From positions 82,107 through 146,106 of the forward strand of contig CALVUF010000005.1 in the NCBI GenBank assembly GCA_944363525.1: a stretch of DNA of 64,000 nucleotides. The letters are read 5' to 3'. The notes beneath the pieces are model-generated. The model was not told where the DNA came from, did not search any database, and saw only the letters and a program-made list of their open reading frames with translations. The position numbers and the translations under genes were made by a program. The DNA comes from an uncultured Bacilli bacterium. Lineage in GTDB: Bacteria; Bacillota_I; Bacilli_A; RFN20; CAG-826. Shown here piece by piece: positions 36,093 through 45,564 of this stretch; position 1 is the stretch's first letter, and every line of letters begins with the position of its first letter.

Positions 36093-36703
36093 GAAGTCGA
36101 AAGAAGAAGTGGGCCGACCCCTTTATCTCCGTCCACCCCGACCTCTTCCCCTCGCCCCAAGGGCTCGACTTAAATAAACCCAGTTATCTCGAGATCGGCT
36201 GCGGCAAAGGCGACTTCCTGCTCGGAATGGCCAGTAAGCAAAAAGGCGATTACCTCGCCATCGAGAAAGACCATTCAATCGCGGCCGTGGCCGGCAAGAA
36301 AGCCTTAAACGCCGGGCTGAATAACGTTCGGCTGTTTGCTTCCGACTTCGATGAGCTGGCCCCTATCTTCCTCGAGTCCGGTTACCGGTTCGCCAAGATC
36401 TACGTCAACTTCCCTGACCCCTGGCCCAAGCTTCGCCACCACAAGAGGCGGCTAACCGAGACCTCACGCTTAACGATGATGGCCAAGTTATTGGACGAAG
36501 GTGGGGAGATCCGTTTCAAGACCGATAACGCCGACCTCTTCGAGTATTCGAAGGAGCAAGCCCCCTTGGCTAACCTCCATATCGTCTATTCCGACGACGA
36601 TTACGCCTTGAAAGAGGATGATGCCTTAACCGAATACGAATCCCAGTTCCGCCAATACGGCATCCCCATCCATTACCTGATCCTGAATAAAGAGGAGAAA
36701 TGA
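36089..36703 (+). CDS. trmB: tRNA (guanine-N7)-methyltransferase
   Basis: TrmB makes m7G46 in tRNA. The 204-aa protein has the SAM motif LEIGCGKGDF (about 34-43), AIEKD, and VNFPDPWPKLRHHKRR, the family signature. The start codon is GTG, overlapping the pepV stop (GTGA). The end overlaps the next gene by 4 bp. Confidence 0.95.
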   Translation: MRSRKKKWADPFISVHPDLFPSPQGLDLNKPSYLEIGCGKGDFLLGMASKQKGDYLAIEKDHSIAAVAGKKALNAGLNNVRLFASDFDELAPIFLESGYRFAKIYVNFPDPWPKLRHHKRRLTETSRLTMMAKLLDEGGEIRFKTDNADLFEYSKEQAPLANLHIVYSDDDYALKEDDALTEYESQFRQYGIPIHYLILNKEEK

Positions 36704-37284
36704 ACATGATCGCTATCTTCTACAATCCGACCCTCGATTGCCTCTTTCTTACCGATTCGGCGGCTACTAAGCCCGAGAAGGCGGTGAAGGTCGGGGACCT
36801 AACCGTCTTATTGAAAGGCGAGGAGGTCATCGGCTATAACCTCTTTAACCCCCAGTCCCACGGGATCAAGCCGGTCGAGGGGTATAACGCCCAGCTCGTA
36901 GGCTATGATAAGTTAGTCGAATTAGCCCAAGCGGCCGGCTATCCGATCAATAATGAACCGATTGGTTCGGGATACACCGTCTGCTTAATCCAGAGCACCG
37001 AAGAGCATCCGCTTTATGAGAATGCCCGGATCCTCTATCTGAGTGATGGGAAGCGGAAACTCACCACCGTCACCCGTTACCAAAACTGCCAAAAGGGCGA
37101 CCGCATCGTCGTCAAAACCGGCGGTTATCGGTTAGATGGGACCATATTCAACCCGCGGGTGGAGAAAAACATCGCCATTGATGGTGAAGTTTGCTCACCC
37201 TTCGATCTCAAGATCGGGGAGGAAAGCAAAGCCGCCTATATCGAGAAAGCCAAAAAGGAGGGCGAGGATTATTTCCGCGCGTAA
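36700..37284 (+). CDS. ytpR: YtpR-like tRNA-binding domain protein
   Basis: The 194-aa protein pairs an N-terminal DUF4479-like region (AIFYNPTLDCLFL) with a C-terminal OB-type tRNA-binding domain like that of the PheT N-terminus (NARILYLSDG, GDRIVVKTGGYRLDGTIFNPRVEKN). It matches YtpR of Bacillus, whose exact role is unknown. The ATG overlaps the trmB stop. Confidence 0.8.
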   Translation: MNMIAIFYNPTLDCLFLTDSAATKPEKAVKVGDLTVLLKGEEVIGYNLFNPQSHGIKPVEGYNAQLVGYDKLVELAQAAGYPINNEPIGSGYTVCLIQSTEEHPLYENARILYLSDGKRKLTTVTRYQNCQKGDRIVVKTGGYRLDGTIFNPRVEKNIAIDGEVCSPFDLKIGEESKAAYIEKAKKEGEDYFRA

Positions 37285-37288
37285 AACT

Positions 37289-38392
37289 ATGGAACAACTC
37301 GAAATCCAGTTGAAGGAAGAGGGAAAGATCAAACGGCTGACCGACAAGACCTTTAAGCTCGATCCGCGGATTGGGGAAGGGTATTACTCGGCTAACTATT
37401 TCCTTAAATCCCGAGAGATCGTCGCCAAATTCGCCCCCGGCCATATCGTCACTGAACAATGGTTCCAGCGGACCGATGACGCCATGGTCTGCGGGATCGA
37501 CGAATCGCTGGCGGTCTTGCGTAAATTTGCCGTCCATCCGGAAGACCTCGTTATTGAGGCCTTGAACGACGGCGATCTGATTTCCGCCAATGAGCCGGTT
37601 TTAAAGGTCACTGGGCGTTATGAGGACTTCGGTTTCCTTGAATCCCTAATCGATGGGATATTGGCTAGGCGGAGCTCGGTCGCGACCAATACCATGCGAA
37701 CAGTTAGAGCCTTAGCTGGGGCTAAAACCTTCTCGATGGCCGACCGACAGGATGATTATCTGACCCAGCCGGGCGATGGCTATGCCACCTACGTCGGGGG
37801 GATCAAGGCCTTCTCGACCGATGCCCAAGGGGCTTGGGTCGGGGTCAAGGGGATGGGGACCATGCCCCATGCTTTGATCGAGGTCAGCGGGGGCGATGTC
37901 TGCCAAGCCGCCGACCTATATTTAAAAGCCTATCCCGATGCCCCGGTTACCTGCTTAATCGATTACCATAACAACGTCACCGTCGATGCCGTCACTTTGG
38001 CCAAGCATCTCGGCCATAAGCTCAAGGCCATCCGGGTCGATACCTCAAAATCGCTCATCGACCATTATTTCGATGATAAGGACACCAGCGGCTTCGATCC
38101 CCATGGGGTGTGCAAGGAACTGATCTTCGCCTTGCGGAAAGCCCTCGATGACCATGGCTTTGATTTCGTCCAGATCGTCGTCTCCTCTGGCTTCACCCCG
38201 GAGAAAATCGCCGAGTGGGTCAAGCTTGGGGTTCCGGTCGATATGTACGGGGTTGGGACGTATCTAGTCAACAACACCACCTGCGGCTTCACCGGCGACC
38301 TTGTCGAGCTCGATGGCCGTCCCGAAGCCAAAGAAGGGCGGCATAACATCCCCTCCTCGCGGCTGGAAAAAGTCGACCTGATGGCTTTGTAA
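37289..38392 (+). CDS. pncB: Nicotinate phosphoribosyltransferase
   Basis: This enzyme joins nicotinate to PRPP in NAD salvage. The 367-aa sequence has YYSANYFLKSREIV near the start, LARRSSVATNT, VTCLIDYHNNVTVDA and IVVSSGFTPEKI, typical of the phosphoribosyltransferase barrel. Upstream the frame is open from 37136, but this overlaps ytpR; the ATG at 37289, 5 nt after the ytpR stop, is the likely start. It is the last gene of the coaX operon. Confidence 0.9.
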   Translation: MEQLEIQLKEEGKIKRLTDKTFKLDPRIGEGYYSANYFLKSREIVAKFAPGHIVTEQWFQRTDDAMVCGIDESLAVLRKFAVHPEDLVIEALNDGDLISANEPVLKVTGRYEDFGFLESLIDGILARRSSVATNTMRTVRALAGAKTFSMADRQDDYLTQPGDGYATYVGGIKAFSTDAQGAWVGVKGMGTMPHALIEVSGGDVCQAADLYLKAYPDAPVTCLIDYHNNVTVDAVTLAKHLGHKLKAIRVDTSKSLIDHYFDDKDTSGFDPHGVCKELIFALRKALDDHGFDFVQIVVSSGFTPEKIAEWVKLGVPVDMYGVGTYLVNNTTCGFTGDLVELDGRPEAKEGRHNIPSSRLEKVDLMAL

Positions 38393-38402
38393 GCGTTTTC
38401 CT
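38387..38402. promoter_or_regulatory. cre-like operator overlapping the pncB stop
   Basis: TTGTAAGCGTTTTCCT fits the catabolite-repression consensus WTGNNARCGNWWWCAW at 15 of 16 positions. It lies about 170 bp upstream of a CcpA/LacI-type regulator gene, so it could be an autoregulatory site. A second palindrome, TTCGC-TTA-GCGAA, sits at about 38417-38429. Confidence 0.45.
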
Positions 38403-38431
38403 TTCATACATTTAATTCGCTTAGCGAACTA

Positions 38432-38457
38432 AATCCGGGCCATAAAACCCGGATTTT
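38432..38457 (+). terminator. Terminator of the coaX-pncB operon
   Basis: AATCCGGG and CCCGGATT form a perfect 8-bp stem with an 8-nt loop and are followed by T residues. Confidence 0.88.
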
Positions 38458-38516
38458 TGTTTATTTCCATGAAATTGTCTATGAAAACTTCTTGAAAATT
38501 TAAGAAAAGATTTACA

Positions 38517-38544
38517 TTTACATTTTCATACGCCTGTGTAAAAT
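38517..38544 (+). promoter_or_regulatory. Promoter of the LacI-family gene
   Basis: TTTACA (38517-38522), a 16-bp spacer and TAAAAT (38539-38544) precede a leader with AGGGGG as ribosome binding site. The frame is open from 38543, but that ATG overlaps the -10 box, so the start is 38570. Confidence 0.65.
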
Positions 38545-38569
38545 GGGGTCATCCACAGGGGGTAAAAGA

Positions 38570-39571
38570 ATGAAAAATCTGAAAGACCGGGTCACCATCT
38601 ACCAAGTGGCCCAAGCGGCCGGCGTGTCCTTGGCCACCGTCTCCCGCGTCATCAATAAATCCGGTTCCGTCACCGAGGCCACCAAGCAGCGGGTCGAGGA
38701 GACCATCGCCGCCTTAGGCTATAAGCCGAGCGCCTTAGCCCAGGCCCTAGCCACCAACCGGACGACCAACATCGGGGTCATCATCCCGAGCGCCAACTAC
38801 GTCTACATCTCTAACTTCCTTAACGGCATCGCCTCAATCGGAAGGGAGAAGGGCTATGTCTTAACTTTGTTCTCCACCTCCCATTCAAGGGAAGAGGCCT
38901 TATCGATGATTGATAAGGTCATCACCGCCCACGTCGACGGGGCCATCATCTTCGATGACCAGTTGGGGCAAGATGACGTTTCCCGTATCTCGAGCTACAA
39001 CGTCCCGACCGTCGTGATCGACGCCAAAGTCAATGGGGAGAAGATCGGCGACGTCTTGCTTGATTACGATTCCAACGTCTCGCGGTTAGTCGCCTCCTAC
39101 TGCGCCTCCCCCGACCATAAGGAGATGACCTTCCTCCACGTCCATAACGGGGGCCGGTTGCTCGATCGGTGCGAACGCTCCTTCATTAAGATGCACCAAA
39201 AGCTCGGGGCCTCCTATAAGATCGTCAATTGCGATGATTCCTATTCAAGGACCTACGCCGATTTCGTCCAGTATTTCAAAAACACCAAGACCGGTTATTT
39301 CCTTTGCTACCGGGATTCGATCGCGGCCGCGATCATGAACGCCGCGACCGATTCGGGGCTCAAAGTCCCCGAGGACATCGAGGTCGTATCCATCGTCGGG
39401 ACCAAATACGCCGCCATCGTGCGGCCGACCCTCTCTTCCTTCCACATCGATATGGCGGAAGTCGGGAAGCGGTCGATGTACATGCTGACCGATCTGCTCA
39501 ATCAAAATCTCGTCGATAAGACGTACCGCTTCGAGGCGAGCTTCGTTAAAGGCGCCTCGACCATCAATTAA
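38570..39571 (+). CDS. LacI/CcpA-family transcriptional regulator
   Basis: The 333-aa protein has an N-terminal LacI helix-turn-helix (TIYQVAQAAGVSLATVSRVIN, about 9-29) and hinge (LGYKPSALAQALATN), then a periplasmic-binding-protein-like effector domain (IGVIIPSANYVYISNFLNGI). It could be the CcpA of this organism: a cre-like site lies upstream and no sugar operon adjoins it. The effector is not known. A perfect terminator follows. Confidence 0.85.
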   Translation: MKNLKDRVTIYQVAQAAGVSLATVSRVINKSGSVTEATKQRVEETIAALGYKPSALAQALATNRTTNIGVIIPSANYVYISNFLNGIASIGREKGYVLTLFSTSHSREEALSMIDKVITAHVDGAIIFDDQLGQDDVSRISSYNVPTVVIDAKVNGEKIGDVLLDYDSNVSRLVASYCASPDHKEMTFLHVHNGGRLLDRCERSFIKMHQKLGASYKIVNCDDSYSRTYADFVQYFKNTKTGYFLCYRDSIAAAIMNAATDSGLKVPEDIEVVSIVGTKYAAIVRPTLSSFHIDMAEVGKRSMYMLTDLLNQNLVDKTYRFEASFVKGASTIN

Positions 39572-39591
39572 GGACCCGCGGGTCCTTTTTT
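39571..39591 (+). terminator. Terminator of the LacI-family gene
   Basis: AGGACCC-GC-GGGTCCT is a perfect palindromic stem followed by six T. It also abuts the end of the convergent acetyltransferase relic. Confidence 0.9.
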
Positions 39592-39939
39592 AGTATTCGA
39601 CTTTATCCGCGTCGGTAATGGGGCGGAGGACTTTGGCCGGGACCCCAACCGCCAAACTCATGGCCGGGATGTCCTTGGTGACGACCGTCCCGGCCCCGAT
39701 GACCGAGCCTTTCCCGATCTTGACCGTTTTGCCCATCGCGACCGTTAAGGGCGGCTCAATCCAGACCGAAGGGCCGCAAAAACCGAATATCTTTTGCAAA
39801 AGTCCCTTCCTTTTGGCGATTTCCGTCGGTTTGGTGGCGTTATATTCTTGGGCCAGCCCCCGGGCTTGGGCTTGTTCTTTTGGGTTTTTTCGGCGTGGAG
39901 GCAAAGCAATCCCTTCGCCCGCCATTTATCCATCACCAT
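39590..39939 (-). pseudogene. Maltose O-acetyltransferase-like gene with internal deletion
   Basis: The open frame of 111 codons holds the two ends of a hexapeptide-repeat acetyltransferase: an N-terminal helix region (LAQEYNATKPTEIAKRKGLLQKIFG, then VWIEPPL) and the C-terminal IGKGSVIGAGTVVTKDIPAMSLAVGVPAKVLRP. The middle beta-helix, about 70-75 residues with the catalytic His, is missing, apparently by in-frame deletion. The first codons are also out of frame: MVMDK lies in another frame just before MAGEG. Non-functional as an acetyltransferase, in my reading. Confidence 0.8.
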
Positions 39940-40011
39940 AGTCTGTGTCTCTTATTTACAAAAGGATTATCCCGGCTTCCCTAAGCAAAGAAAAAGGAGC
40001 GGCAAAAATAT

Positions 40012-40053
40012 TTAGCACTCTAGCCTTGACAGTGCCAAAAACCTCATTATCAT
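40012..40053 (+). promoter_or_regulatory. groES promoter with CIRCE element (HrcA operator)
   Basis: TTAGCACTC-N9-CAGTGCCAA (40012-40038) matches the CIRCE inverted repeat perfectly in the left arm and at 7 of 9 bases in the right arm. It overlaps the -35 TTGACA (40026-40031); TATCAT (40048-40053) is the -10 after 16 bp. HrcA binding here would repress groESL until heat shock. Confidence 0.85.
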
Positions 40054-40084
40054 TTACTTGCACCACAAAGGAGCATGCACAGAA

Positions 40085-40363
40085 ATGATTAAACCATTGA
40101 ATGATTACCTCTTGCTCGAGAAGACCCCGAGCGAGAAGAAAGTCGGCTCGATCGTCTTGACCACCGAGAAGAAGTCGGGCAATGTCGCGACCGTCGTCGC
40201 CGTCGGCCCGGGCAAGAAAGACGAGAAGGGCAACCTCATCGCCATCACCCTCAAAGTCGGGGACAAAGTCGTCTACCGGGAATACTCCGGCACCGACGTC
40301 GAAGAGGATGGGAAGAAATACATCCTCATCAAGGACGAGGACATCCTCGCCACCATCGAATAA
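40085..40363 (+). CDS. groS: Co-chaperonin GroES
   Basis: The 92-aa GroES caps the GroEL cavity. It has IKPLNDYLLLEKTPSEKKVGSIVL (mobile-loop region), VAVGPGKK and KYILIKDEDILATIE at the end. The frame opens at a TTG at 40058, but the family begins at the ATG at 40085 (MIKPLND), with AAGGAG 11 nt before it. groL follows 21 nt downstream under the same promoter. Confidence 0.96.
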   Translation: MIKPLNDYLLLEKTPSEKKVGSIVLTTEKKSGNVATVVAVGPGKKDEKGNLIAITLKVGDKVVYREYSGTDVEEDGKKYILIKDEDILATIE

Positions 40364-42004
<1,641 letters not shown>

Positions 42005-42021
42005 TCTAATCCCAACCTCTC

Positions 42022-42052
42022 AACCGTCTAGTCTTAGGGCTAGGCGGTTTTT
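42022..42052 (+). terminator. Terminator of groESL
   Basis: AACCGTCTAG and CTAGGCGGTT form an imperfect 10-bp stem and are followed by TTTTT. Confidence 0.85.
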
Positions 42053-42120
42053 CGTACCCGAACGGGTATTATTTTGGAAATGAAAATTGCCTAGGGGCCT
42101 TTGGAAGATATGTAAACCTA

Positions 42121-42237
42121 TTATATGAAAGTGTGTGCCCACACATTTTTATCCAATAGGATTTTTCGAAAGTGCCCATTTCATCTTGTGGCTGTTATAT
42201 GAAAGTGTGTGCCCACACAGTTTTATTCATTAGGATT
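42121..42237. repeat. 43-bp direct repeat, two copies, with an internal GTGTG/CACAC hairpin
   Basis: TTATATGAAAGTGTGTGCCC and the following bases, through ...TAGGATT, occur at 42121-42163 and 42195-42237 with 3 mismatches; the copies start 74 bp apart. Each has GTGTG-TGCC-CACAC, which can form a hairpin or bind a dimeric protein. The copies lie between groL and a decayed AlbA_2 gene. The 31 bp between them is unrelated to the repeat except for a GAAAGTG. Confidence 0.85.
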
Positions 42238-42249
42238 GATTGTAAAATT

Positions 42250-42649
42250 GCTCGGTGGGGAGATGGCATGAGCCTATGATTCGGCTTTTAATGTAAAACG
42301 GCTCTTTTCCTTCGGTTATAGATGCCGGAATGACCAGCCCAGTTTAAGACCCACCAAGTCCGGTCCCCTTTCTGAATGAAAGAGATGGCAGGGAGACGGA
42401 ACTCGTTATCGAGGCGACGGAAGATTGAATAGGTGGGGCTTGGTGGATATGTTTTTTTACCGGCTTGATGAAAGAGGCAATTTGCTTCTTGGTTTCTTCT
42501 TCGGCTTAGGCGATATTCCTAGTCTGCCCGTTGATGCCGAAATAAAAGACACCGCTTTCGGTATTGGCCATGGCCGCCACTGTGCTTAGTCACCGATAAG
42601 CTGATTCATCATTCGGCAAACAATAGAAAACCTCGGAATCGTAGTACAT
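42250..42649 (-). pseudogene. Decayed AlbA_2 (Schlafen-like) domain gene
   Basis: On the minus strand from an ATG at 42649 one reads MYYDSEVFYCLPNDESAYR, a stop, then MANTESGVFYFGINGQTRNI, another stop, then KKQIASFIKPVKKHI. After a frameshift come FRRLDNEFRLPAISFIQKGD and RTWWVLNWAGHSGIY, and then, in another frame, EPFYIKSRI. The order (Y-E-S-E start, A-N-T-x-G-G-V-x-Y-F-G-I core, strand pair ending in PYYIK) is that of AlbA_2 DNA-binding domains. At least two stops and two frame changes show it is dead. The intact 42716-44155 gene is a distant relative. Confidence 0.7.
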
Positions 42650-42715
42650 GAGGTGTGTTTAATTCCTATGATCTAAAAAGCGGAAAAGTTCTTTCGGCTT
42701 ATTTATTCCACAGAT

Positions 42716-44155
42716 TCATTCAAATTCCTTTCGGACCTTTTCTTTATTGACTAGATAGAATTTTTGTTTGCCTTTTCCGGCTTTGACTAAAATCCCCTTC
42801 TCAATTAAAGGTTCGAGTATTTCTTCTCTAAGATAGGTTGATGGCTTGATGTTTAAATAAGTGGCGATTTTCTCAACGGTTCTTTTGGCGTCATAACAAT
42901 AGGCAATGGTCTTCAACTGCTTCGGCGACAAATCATCTTTGCTTAGCGCAGAAAAACTCAATTCGCCTTTTGGAGCGGCCAGACCTGGCTTATAAAGCAA
43001 AGAGGGCAAAGTCAAAACGAAAGCGTTGTAGTGAGAGGAAACAAATGGCTGATGAGCTTCATCGGCTAAGGAATAATCCTCCAGTATCTTTCGATATCCG
43101 CTTCCTAAGCCTTCGTACATATTGACCATGTTTAAAAGGTTTCCTAGGGCTGAGTTTCGCGTTTCGGAATCGATTAAAGACAGATTTCGTTCTTTCTCGA
43201 ATATGATTCCATTGCTTAGGGAGCCGGGCGAGGAAATTTCGATTCGATCCCGGAAGATGCTGATTAAGATTTCGGAGTTTTTGAGATTGAGGTTTCGGTG
43301 AACAAAGGCATTGATCACCCCTTCGGTAAGGGAACGGACCGGGTAGGCATATACGGTGCTGCGGCCAATTGCTTTTTTGGTTTCAATGCGTTCGGTGTTA
43401 TCTAAGATGGTGTCGACTATATCGGATACCGCTTCAATGACGTTACCTGATCCGGAGGATAGTTCGATATAGGTATCGTCGCCTTTGCTTCTTCCGTGCC
43501 ATTTGACGATTCGATAGCGGGTATAAGGACCATTGTAATCATCGCGTAGCATCATGGCGGCTATTCTCAATTGGCCATTTTTATCCGCGGCTCCCCTTTT
43601 TACCAGCATTGAAAGGCGGAGGGACGTGCCCTTCTTCTTTTTTAACTCATCATTGAGGACGGCGAAGTCATCAATATTGAAAATCTCGTCGGTAAGAGCC
43701 TTGTCGGCGTCAAATGGGATGGCATTTAAAACCATGTTGTAAATTTCGCCGCGACTAGCGGGGGTGCCCCTTCCTTCGTCGCGGACATAGATGCTTGGAA
43801 TCGAGTGGAAGGTCAGAATGTAAGGAGGGTGGACTCCCTTGGAAATTTCGATAATGATGACGATTTGTCCGGACTCGGTATCGCGGTAGACGAAATTGTA
43901 TAAAGGCAAAGGCGATATATGCTCTTTGAAGTTACGGATAAAGGTTTGCACCTGGGAATCGATCTGTTCTCTAGGCAATCCAATATCCGATCCATCATTA
44001 TCGACTCCGACGTATATTTTACCGCCTAAGGTATTGGCGAAGGCGCAGACGGTTTTAAGCCACTCAAAGGCTTCAGGACCATCGGCAAGAACCCATTGGA
44101 ATTCGGCGTCCTTGGTCTCAATCCCTCCATTTAATATTTCCTCTCTAGTGAGCAT
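42716..44155 (-). CDS. AlbA_2 / ATP-binding HATPase_c_4 regulator-like protein
   Basis: The 479-aa protein starts with an AlbA_2 (Schlafen-type) domain: ETKDAEFQWVLADGPEAFEWLKTVCAFANTLGGKIYVGV in outline (about 12-51), then IVIIIEISKGVHPPYI. The middle has a GHKL-like ATPase region (VRSLTEGVINAFVHRNL...IEISSPGSL). The C-terminus is a winged-helix-like region (TVEKIATYLNIKPSTYLREEILEPLIEKGIL). Such proteins are common transcription-factor-like orphans of unknown role. AAAGGT precedes the ATG; TATATT lies at 44176-44171, behind duplicated 11-mers. Confidence 0.8.
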   Translation of the reverse strand: MLTREEILNGGIETKDAEFQWVLADGPEAFEWLKTVCAFANTLGGKIYVGVDNDGSDIGLPREQIDSQVQTFIRNFKEHISPLPLYNFVYRDTESGQIVIIIEISKGVHPPYILTFHSIPSIYVRDEGRGTPASRGEIYNMVLNAIPFDADKALTDEIFNIDDFAVLNDELKKKKGTSLRLSMLVKRGAADKNGQLRIAAMMLRDDYNGPYTRYRIVKWHGRSKGDDTYIELSSGSGNVIEAVSDIVDTILDNTERIETKKAIGRSTVYAYPVRSLTEGVINAFVHRNLNLKNSEILISIFRDRIEISSPGSLSNGIIFEKERNLSLIDSETRNSALGNLLNMVNMYEGLGSGYRKILEDYSLADEAHQPFVSSHYNAFVLTLPSLLYKPGLAAPKGELSFSALSKDDLSPKQLKTIAYCYDAKRTVEKIATYLNIKPSTYLREEILEPLIEKGILVKAGKGKQKFYLVNKEKVRKEFE

Positions 44156-44192
44156 CTTTGTTACCTTTTGAATATAGGGTAACTTCTCTATT

Positions 44193-44214
44193 ACTTCTTT
44201 TCAACTTCTTTTCA
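44193..44214. repeat. Perfect 11-bp tandem duplication ACTTCTTTTCA in the AlbA_2 gene promoter
   Basis: ACTTCTTTTCA occurs at 44193 and 44204, and the first eight bases again at about 44226-44233. The minus-strand -10 TATATT is at 44176-44171, so the first copy covers the -35 region. It resembles a short operator array. Confidence 0.7.
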
Positions 44215-44244
44215 AAGAGGGGTTTACTTCTTTGAAAGTTGGGA

Positions 44245-44269
44245 ATAAAAAAACGGCCCGTAGGCCGTT
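44245..44269 (-). terminator. Terminator of the CNNM/CorC gene pair
   Basis: On the minus strand AACGGCC and GGCCGTT form a stem with a short loop, followed by seven T. It overlaps the stop codon. Confidence 0.88.
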
Positions 44270-45563
44270 ATTCTTCTTTCTTTTCGTCTCCTTTCGGTGG
44301 GGCGGTGACCAGCACTTTATCGACCGCGGTCCCTTCGACGTGGAGGACTTTGAGCTTGAGCCCTTCGTATTCGACTTCGTCCCCTTGCTTGGCAAAGCGG
44401 TCGCCCAGTAAGTCGACGATGAAGCCCCCGATGGTGTCGTACTCGGTCTCGATCGAATCGAAGTCGAGGTCAAAGTAGGAGCAGAATTCCCGTAAGGTGA
44501 CCGAGCCATCGACGATGAACTCGTTCTCCCCGGCCTCCTCGATCGGCTCATCGGCCTTATCGGTCTCGTCCCAGATCTCGCCGACGATCTCCTCGACGAT
44601 ATCCTCCATGGTGATGATCCCCTCGACCGCCCCGTACTCATCCATGACGATGGCCATCTGGGCTTTCTCCTTCTTCATCCGTTGGAAAAGATCGTTGATC
44701 TCGACCGTCCGGGGGATGAAGAGGACGGGGTTGATGATGCTTTCCTCAATCAGTTGCTTCCCTTCAAGATGGAGACGGATTAAGTCTTTGCTTTTCACGA
44801 AACCAGAAATCGTGTCGAAGTCATCTTCATACACCGGGATCCGCGAGTGGTGGAAGGTCTCGTTGTCTTTGAAGATATCCTTTAAGGTATCCTCTAAGGC
44901 GATGGCATAGACTTTGGCCCGCGGGGTCATGATCTCATAGGCTTCGGTGGTGGCGTAATCGATGGTCCCACGTAACAACTCGGCGGCCTGTTCGTCAATC
45001 TCGCCTTTTTCCTCTAGCTCATCCGTCATTTCGTGGAGTTCGTCGTCGCTTGGCGAATCATCCTGGACGGTTTGAGTGACCGGGTGGGTGACCAATGAGC
45101 CGAACCCCCCGACTAAGAAGGTGATGGGGTAAGTGAGGTAGTAGCAGGCCTGGATGATATAGGCATAGGCCCGGACCAAGCCGCGGTTATAAACTTTGCC
45201 TAATGACTTGGCGATGATCTCGCCGAAAATGATCTTCAAAACTAAGAAGATCATCGAGCAGGCTAAGCCATAGGTTTCCTGGGCGTCGGGATCGACGACA
45301 TGAAACCATTCGGCCGCGACCAACATACCCAATAGGGTCGAGATGGTGTCGAGGGCGGCATTCACGGTGTCGTTGAACAAAAGAATAGTCGAGATGGTCT
45401 TGTCATAGCCTCGCGACAATTTGATGGCTAAATCGTTTTTCTTGCTCCGTTTCTCACTTTCAAGTCGGGCGATCGAGACTGAGCCGAAAGCCATGTCGGC
45501 CGAGGAGAAGAACATCGAAAGGAAAAGCAGGACCAACAATATGATGAAATAGACGGCGATCAT
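44268..45563 (-). CDS. CNNM/CorC (hemolysin C) family membrane protein
   Basis: The 431-aa protein has a DUF21 membrane domain with about four helices (1-150), two CBS domains (about 205-330; MTPRAKVYAIALE and MAIVMDEYGAVEGIITMEDIVEEIVGEI) and a C-terminal CorC_HlyC domain (IVDGSVTLREFCSYFDLDF...TIGGFIVDLLG). Members are linked to magnesium/cobalt transport or resistance. It follows its paralogue by 1 nt. Confidence 0.88.
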   Translation of the reverse strand: MIAVYFIILLVLLFLSMFFSSADMAFGSVSIARLESEKRSKKNDLAIKLSRGYDKTISTILLFNDTVNAALDTISTLLGMLVAAEWFHVVDPDAQETYGLACSMIFLVLKIIFGEIIAKSLGKVYNRGLVRAYAYIIQACYYLTYPITFLVGGFGSLVTHPVTQTVQDDSPSDDELHEMTDELEEKGEIDEQAAELLRGTIDYATTEAYEIMTPRAKVYAIALEDTLKDIFKDNETFHHSRIPVYEDDFDTISGFVKSKDLIRLHLEGKQLIEESIINPVLFIPRTVEINDLFQRMKKEKAQMAIVMDEYGAVEGIITMEDIVEEIVGEIWDETDKADEPIEEAGENEFIVDGSVTLREFCSYFDLDFDSIETEYDTIGGFIVDLLGDRFAKQGDEVEYEGLKLKVLHVEGTAVDKVLVTAPPKGDEKKEE

Positions 45564-45564
45564 C

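Noticed and set aside
37136..37288. Longer N-terminus for PncB
   Set aside because: The upstream frame overlaps ytpR completely and reads as Arg/Ser/Pro-rich shadow sequence. The family begins near MEQLEIQLKEEGKIKRL.
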